DNA from: Paramuribaculum sp.
Lineage (GTDB): Bacteria > Bacteroidota > Bacteroidia > Bacteroidales > Muribaculaceae
Length of the DNA: 49,907 nucleotides
Direction of reading: 5' to 3'
Assembly: GCA_029060545.1 (NCBI GenBank)
Contig: JAIDTT010000065.1
Span: 1 to 49,907 of the forward strand
Part shown: positions 47,273-49,907 of the stretch, one piece after another
How the letters are laid out: each line of letters opens with the position of its first letter
Position numbering within the stretch: position 1 is the first letter of the stretch
Notes under the pieces: model-generated
The model's input: the letters and a program-made list of their open reading frames with translations, nothing else
Databases searched by the model: none
What the model was told of the DNA's origin: nothing
Position numbers and translations under genes: made by a program

Positions 47273-47902
47273 TTAATCTTTCGAAATACCGAGCAACATC
47301 TCCATTACTTCGGATGTATAGAGTACGGGATCGTCGGCATCAATTATGGCACGCGATATGGCGATACCGTTTACTCCGGTTGCCATAAGCGGTTTCACAT
47401 CCTCTTTAGTGATTCCACCAATAGCGACGATGGGAAATTGCACTCCGGCATCGCGAACCTCCTTCACAAGCTTCTGATAGCCTTCGAGGCCTAGCACCGG
47501 TGCGAGATTCTTCTTCGTGGTGGTAAACTTATATGGACCGACGCCAAAGTAATCGAGATCCTTTCCTTTATACTTAATGATATCTTCAGCTGTATTGGCT
47601 GTAACGCCGATAATCGCGTGCGGGCCGAGCACTTCGCGTGCCTGCAGAGGATCCATATCCTCCTTGCCGAGATGCACTCCCGACACTTTCAATTCGTTTA
47701 CCAGCTCCACGCGATCGTCGATAATGAGGAAGGTGTCCGTCTCACGGCACATCGGTATCAACTCCATAGCCACCTGACGCACTTCGTCGTCAGTAGCATC
47801 TTTCATACGCAACTGCACCCAACGGCAACCGCCTTCGATTGCCATCTGCACTTCTTCTGCGATACTATATTTATCGCTTGCGTCTGTAACAAATTGTAAC
47901 AT
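47273..47902 (-). CDS. thiE: Thiamine-phosphate synthase
   Basis: A 209-residue TIM-barrel enzyme that joins HMP pyrophosphate with the thiazole phosphate. Catalytic and binding features of ThiE are present: WVQLRMKDA (the QLRxK Lys), LIIDDRVELVNELKVSGVHL with GKEDM, IIGVTANTAEDI, YFGVGPYKFTTTKKN and FPIVAIGGITKEDVKP. It is the functional ThiE of this operon, in contrast to the shorter relative immediately upstream, which lacks these residues. It is 6 bp after that gene and 24 bp before thiG. Confidence 0.95.
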   Translation of the reverse strand: MLQFVTDASDKYSIAEEVQMAIEGGCRWVQLRMKDATDDEVRQVAMELIPMCRETDTFLIIDDRVELVNELKVSGVHLGKEDMDPLQAREVLGPHAIIGVTANTAEDIIKYKGKDLDYFGVGPYKFTTTKKNLAPVLGLEGYQKLVKEVRDAGVQFPIVAIGGITKEDVKPLMATGVNGIAISRAIIDADDPVLYTSEVMEMLLGISKD

Positions 47903-47908
47903 AGCATA

Positions 47909-48466
47909 TTATTTATTTGAATTATCTATAAATTGCCGGAGAGCACCCAGGACTGCATATCCGCTGAAATTATAGTCGGCGAGCAGATCCACCCGCTCGG
48001 GAGTAATGCCGCCAAGCGCGATGACCGCTACATTGGTAATCTCGTCGAGCCTACGCAAATGATCGGGCGTAAATTGCGAAGTGTACCCGATCTTCGAAAT
48101 GCTGTCGAATATCGGGCTGAGTGTGGCATATTCAATCCCTTCCAGTCCGGTCAACTCATCTATAGAATGGCACGAACAACTTATCTTACCACGATAGCCG
48201 GCCGGAGCCGAGGGACAACGGCTGTTGAGATGCACGCCTCCGAGATTGAAACTATAAAGAAGATCGAAATGCCCATGCAGCTTTAAGCGCGGATGAAGAT
48301 GCGCAGGTATCGTCTCAATGAGATTGCGCATATCGCGGATCGATGCCGCCGGATGGCGCAAATGCACATAGTCGAAACCTCCGGCCAATGCCTGCCGGAT
48401 CAGTTGCGGCTCATCGGCATCGATAAGTTCGGGCGTTATCGCTATTTTCAGCGGTCGGTCGGTCAT
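47909..48466 (-). CDS. tenI: TenI-like thiazole tautomerase
   Basis: A 185-residue ThiE-fold protein. It lacks ThiE active-site residues: the QLRxK motif is HLRHP, and the diphosphate/Mg Asp positions read LKLHGHFDLL. It keeps a TenI-type motif, CSCHSIDE with His100, like the CSVHS of Bacillus subtilis TenI whose His is proposed to catalyse tautomerisation of the thiazole product of ThiG. GGVHL and VIALGGITPERVDLLADYNF are the shared fold signatures. It overlaps the thiS stop by 4 bp. Generic annotation would call it thiamine-phosphate synthase; the motif pattern and the neighbouring thiE favour TenI. Confidence 0.78.
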   Translation of the reverse strand: MTDRPLKIAITPELIDADEPQLIRQALAGGFDYVHLRHPAASIRDMRNLIETIPAHLHPRLKLHGHFDLLYSFNLGGVHLNSRCPSAPAGYRGKISCSCHSIDELTGLEGIEYATLSPIFDSISKIGYTSQFTPDHLRRLDEITNVAVIALGGITPERVDLLADYNFSGYAVLGALRQFIDNSNK

Positions 48467-48666
48467 CCTCCGTAGAATGCTTTAATTATTAATATTTTGT
48501 CACCGTCGGCCAACACTTTTGTTGCATATTCGGCCTTCGGTATCACAATATCATTTAGCGCCACTGCCGTAGCGGCGGGATTGATACCGAGCACTTCAAG
48601 CAGGCCACTGACAGTGGTACCCTCGCCGATCCGGTGCTCTTTCTTATTAACGGTTACGGTTATCAT
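48463..48666 (-). CDS. thiS: Sulfur carrier protein ThiS
   Basis: A 67-residue ubiquitin-fold protein starting MITVTVNKKEHRIGEGTTVS and ending in the required Gly-Gly (residues 66-67, IIKAFYGG), which is adenylated and thiocarboxylated to donate sulfur to ThiG. The overall length and the VALNDIVIPKAEYATKVLAD segment are standard. Its start lies within the thiD 3' end (20-bp overlap), and its stop overlaps the tenI start by 4 bp. The adenylylating enzyme ThiF is not encoded nearby. Confidence 0.94.
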   Translation of the reverse strand: MITVTVNKKEHRIGEGTTVSGLLEVLGINPAATAVALNDIVIPKAEYATKVLADGDKILIIKAFYGG

Positions 48667-49477
48667 AAATTTGGTATTTCATGTGTCGTGGAGCAAAGAG
48701 ATGATTCACCGGACCATGACCTTGGCCGATGACTACACGGGCGCCAGCTCCGAGCGCTTTCGTCACGTAGAGCTTGCCACGCATACAAGCATCGACAATA
48801 TCGAAGCCAAGCGCAAGATAGCAGGCTATGGCTGAAGAGAGGGTGCAGCCAGTGCCATGGGTATTCCGTGTATTGACGGCATCAGCCGTGAGCACTACCG
48901 CATCCTCCTCCCCTTCGAGGTAGAGGTAATCAATCTTGTAATCTTCGCGCGAAGAGTCGCCGCCCTTCAGCAGTATATTGCGACATCCGAGCTCACGAAG
49001 AGCCTTCACCTGATCTGCGACATCATCCGATTGCGCAAGCGCTCCGGCTTCCGCCACATTAGGGGTCACAAGCGTAGCGATGGGAAACAGACGCTGCTTC
49101 ATGACCTCCACAGCCTCCTCGTCGATCAGGCGTGAGCCTGAGGTCGACACCATCACAGGATCGATCACTACACGCTCGGCACCATATCGAACCAAGGCAT
49201 CGGCCACGGTCGCCACGATCTCGCTATCGAAGAGCATCCCGGTCTTTACAGCCAAAGGTGGAATATCGGCCCACACAGCATCGATCTGAGCGCGCACCAT
49301 CTGAGGCGACACGCGCTCCACTGCCGACACACCGGTAGTGTTTTGTGCTGTAATGGAAGTGATGGCCGACATTGCGTAGCAGCCTATCGCTGAGATAGTC
49401 TTGATGTCGGCCTGAATGCCGGCGCCACCAGAGCAGTCGGAGCCTGCGATGCTTAATACAGGTATATACTTCTTCAT
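48647..49477 (-). CDS. thiD: Hydroxymethylpyrimidine/phosphomethylpyrimidine kinase
   Basis: A 276-residue ribokinase-fold kinase that phosphorylates HMP and HMP phosphate. I favour the ATG at 49477 (MKKYIPVLSIAGSDCSGGAG); the open frame starts 7 codons earlier at 49498. Signatures are SDCSGGAGIQADIKTISAIG, YAMSAITSITAQNTTGV, VVIDPVMVSTSGSRLIDEEA and the anion hole NTHGTGCTLSSAIACYLALG. It is the first gene after the TPP riboswitch, with a leader of about 70 bp. It overlaps thiS by 20 bp. Confidence 0.94.
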   Translation of the reverse strand: MKKYIPVLSIAGSDCSGGAGIQADIKTISAIGCYAMSAITSITAQNTTGVSAVERVSPQMVRAQIDAVWADIPPLAVKTGMLFDSEIVATVADALVRYGAERVVIDPVMVSTSGSRLIDEEAVEVMKQRLFPIATLVTPNVAEAGALAQSDDVADQVKALRELGCRNILLKGGDSSREDYKIDYLYLEGEEDAVVLTADAVNTRNTHGTGCTLSSAIACYLALGFDIVDACMRGKLYVTKALGAGARVVIGQGHGPVNHLFAPRHMKYQIYDNRNR

Positions 49478-49549
49478 ATCGCGAGGATTCATAAACAATA
49501 ATCAATCTCGGCGATATGGGAGCAAAGCCACGTCAATGCTAAAAAACAG

Positions 49550-49635
49550 ACAATCCCTTCGTCGGTATGATCCGCATCAGGTTCAGAGGGTAAAAGTCTC
49601 AGCCCGGCCGCAGCAGGCACCCCTTTGTCGTCGAG
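49550..49635 (-). promoter_or_regulatory. TPP riboswitch (THI element)
   Basis: On the minus strand the sequence gives GGGGTGCC, GCTGAGA (49603-49597), then ACCCTCTGAACCTGATGCGG and CGACGAAGGGA (to 49554), the conserved parts of the thiamine-pyrophosphate aptamer. A closing helix pairs GACAA with TTGTC. The J-region reads GGATCATACC instead of the common GGATAATACC. A run of six T follows the closing helix (49547-49541 region). It precedes thiD by about 70 bp and should repress the operon when TPP is abundant. Confidence 0.95.
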
Positions 49636-49642
49636 TCAACGG

Positions 49643-49674
49643 CAAAGATACTTATATCCTGCCAATTTACCAAA
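49643..49674 (-). promoter_or_regulatory. Thiamine operon promoter
   Basis: On the minus strand TTTG (49674-49671) and TATCTTTG (49650-49643) are separated by exactly 20 bp, an excellent Bacteroidetes primary promoter. The expected transcription start, about 49637, places the TPP aptamer at the 5' end of the mRNA. Confidence 0.85.
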
Positions 49675-49703
49675 TATTACATCGAATGCTCTAAAGGCAG
49701 CCC

Positions 49704-49737
49704 GATGTATCGGATGTGACGGATGTATCGGATGTGG
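49704..49737. repeat. Short tandem repeat, 9-bp unit x about 4
   Basis: Consecutive units GATGTATCG, GATGTGACG, GATGTATCG and the partial GATGTGG begin at 49704, 49713, 49722 and 49731. This can also be read as two copies of an 18-bp unit. It lies upstream of the thiamine promoter in a gene-free stretch (49675-49852). No function is evident. Confidence 0.8.
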
Positions 49738-49787
49738 TTTATGGTAAAAATGTCATTGTACGCTTTTCGTGCGAGGATTCCCGCCAA

Positions 49788-49821
49788 TGCACGATGCACA
49801 ATTCATGATGCACGATTGATT
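49788..49821. repeat. Second copy of the (TGCACRA)4-TTGATT repeat
   Basis: Units are TGCACGA, TGCACAA, a degenerate TTCATGA, and TGCACGA, followed by TTGATT. The order, orientation and TTGATT tail match the element at 291-324. It lies between the right-edge gene and the thiamine operon. Confidence 0.75.
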
Positions 49822-49852
49822 GACAGGGGGTGAGGGGCGGAGCACGATACCG

Positions 49853-49907
49853 CTATGGTCGTCGTCGCTTGTGGCGGGTGTCGGTGATGATCTTAGGATC
49901 GAGGATC
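49853..49907 (-). CDS. 3' end of an unidentified gene (runs off right edge)
   Basis: The minus strand holds 17 sense codons and a TAG stop at 49855-49853, translating to ILDPKIITDTRHKRRRP. Third positions are mostly C or G, as in real genes of the window, and the tail is strongly basic. The fragment is too short to assign a family. The stop lies 32 bp before the heptamer repeat. Confidence 0.4.
   Translation of the reverse strand, partial: ILDPKIITDTRHKRRRP

Overview
The window reads as chromosomal DNA of an anaerobic gut-type member of the Bacteroidales. The proteins resemble Bacteroides/Muribaculaceae families, and the moderately high GC with C/G-rich third codon positions fits Muribaculaceae somewhat better than Bacteroides. 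This placement is inference, since no rRNA is present. Several intergenic regions carry the Bacteroidetes -7 promoter box (TAnnTTTG), and gene starts rarely show a strong Shine-Dalgarno. I see no insertion sequence, prophage, CRISPR array, tRNA or rRNA.

Layout, left to right. (1) 1-489: the 5' part of an unidentified minus-strand gene running off the left edge, then a short tandem repeat and a promoter-like site. (2) 490-4185, minus strand: an ECF sigma factor, a membrane anti-sigma factor, a small exported protein and an outer-membrane beta-barrel protein, arranged as one regulated envelope operon. (3) 4263-9409, plus: fucI-fucA-fucK-fucP, a complete L-fucose uptake and cleavage operon. (4) 9430-13179, plus: etfB-etfA-acyl-CoA dehydrogenase. 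(5) 13216-17735, minus: menD-menB-menC-menE for menaquinone, sharing a bidirectional terminator with the previous unit. (6) 17936-20260: a secreted subtilisin-like protease with a sorting-type C-terminal domain. (7) 20417-22573, minus: an EF-G paralogue with a degenerate G domain. (8) 22838-26637: lon, a TetR regulator and fabG. (9) 26813-31529: DUF4290, rimM, a small acidic protein, an OmpA-family protein, proS and two HU-like genes, the second with a C-terminal membrane anchor. (10) 31672-41016: moxR, a DUF58 protein, a membrane protein and batA-batB-batC-short batD-batD-batE (Bacteroides aerotolerance locus). (11) 41116-43646: a small HTH protein, a fused universal-stress protein and a DAHP synthase/chorismate mutase. 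(12) 43636-49674, minus: a TPP-riboswitch-led thiamine operon thiD-thiS-tenI-thiE-thiG-thiC-thiH. (13) 49704-49907: two small repeat clusters and the 3' tail of another minus-strand gene.

Most of this is conserved core biology. The points that stand out are: the EF-G paralogue lacking the catalytic His; a membrane-tethered HU-like protein; a FucA-like aldolase in which a metal-ligand His is Gln; a promoter so close to menD that its mRNA should be nearly leaderless; a perfect inverted repeat beside the fucI promoter box; a thiamine operon without thiF; an AT-rich insert in the secreted protease; and a (TGCACRA)4-TTGATT repeat found near both ends of the window. I did not find a convincing wholly new multi-gene system.
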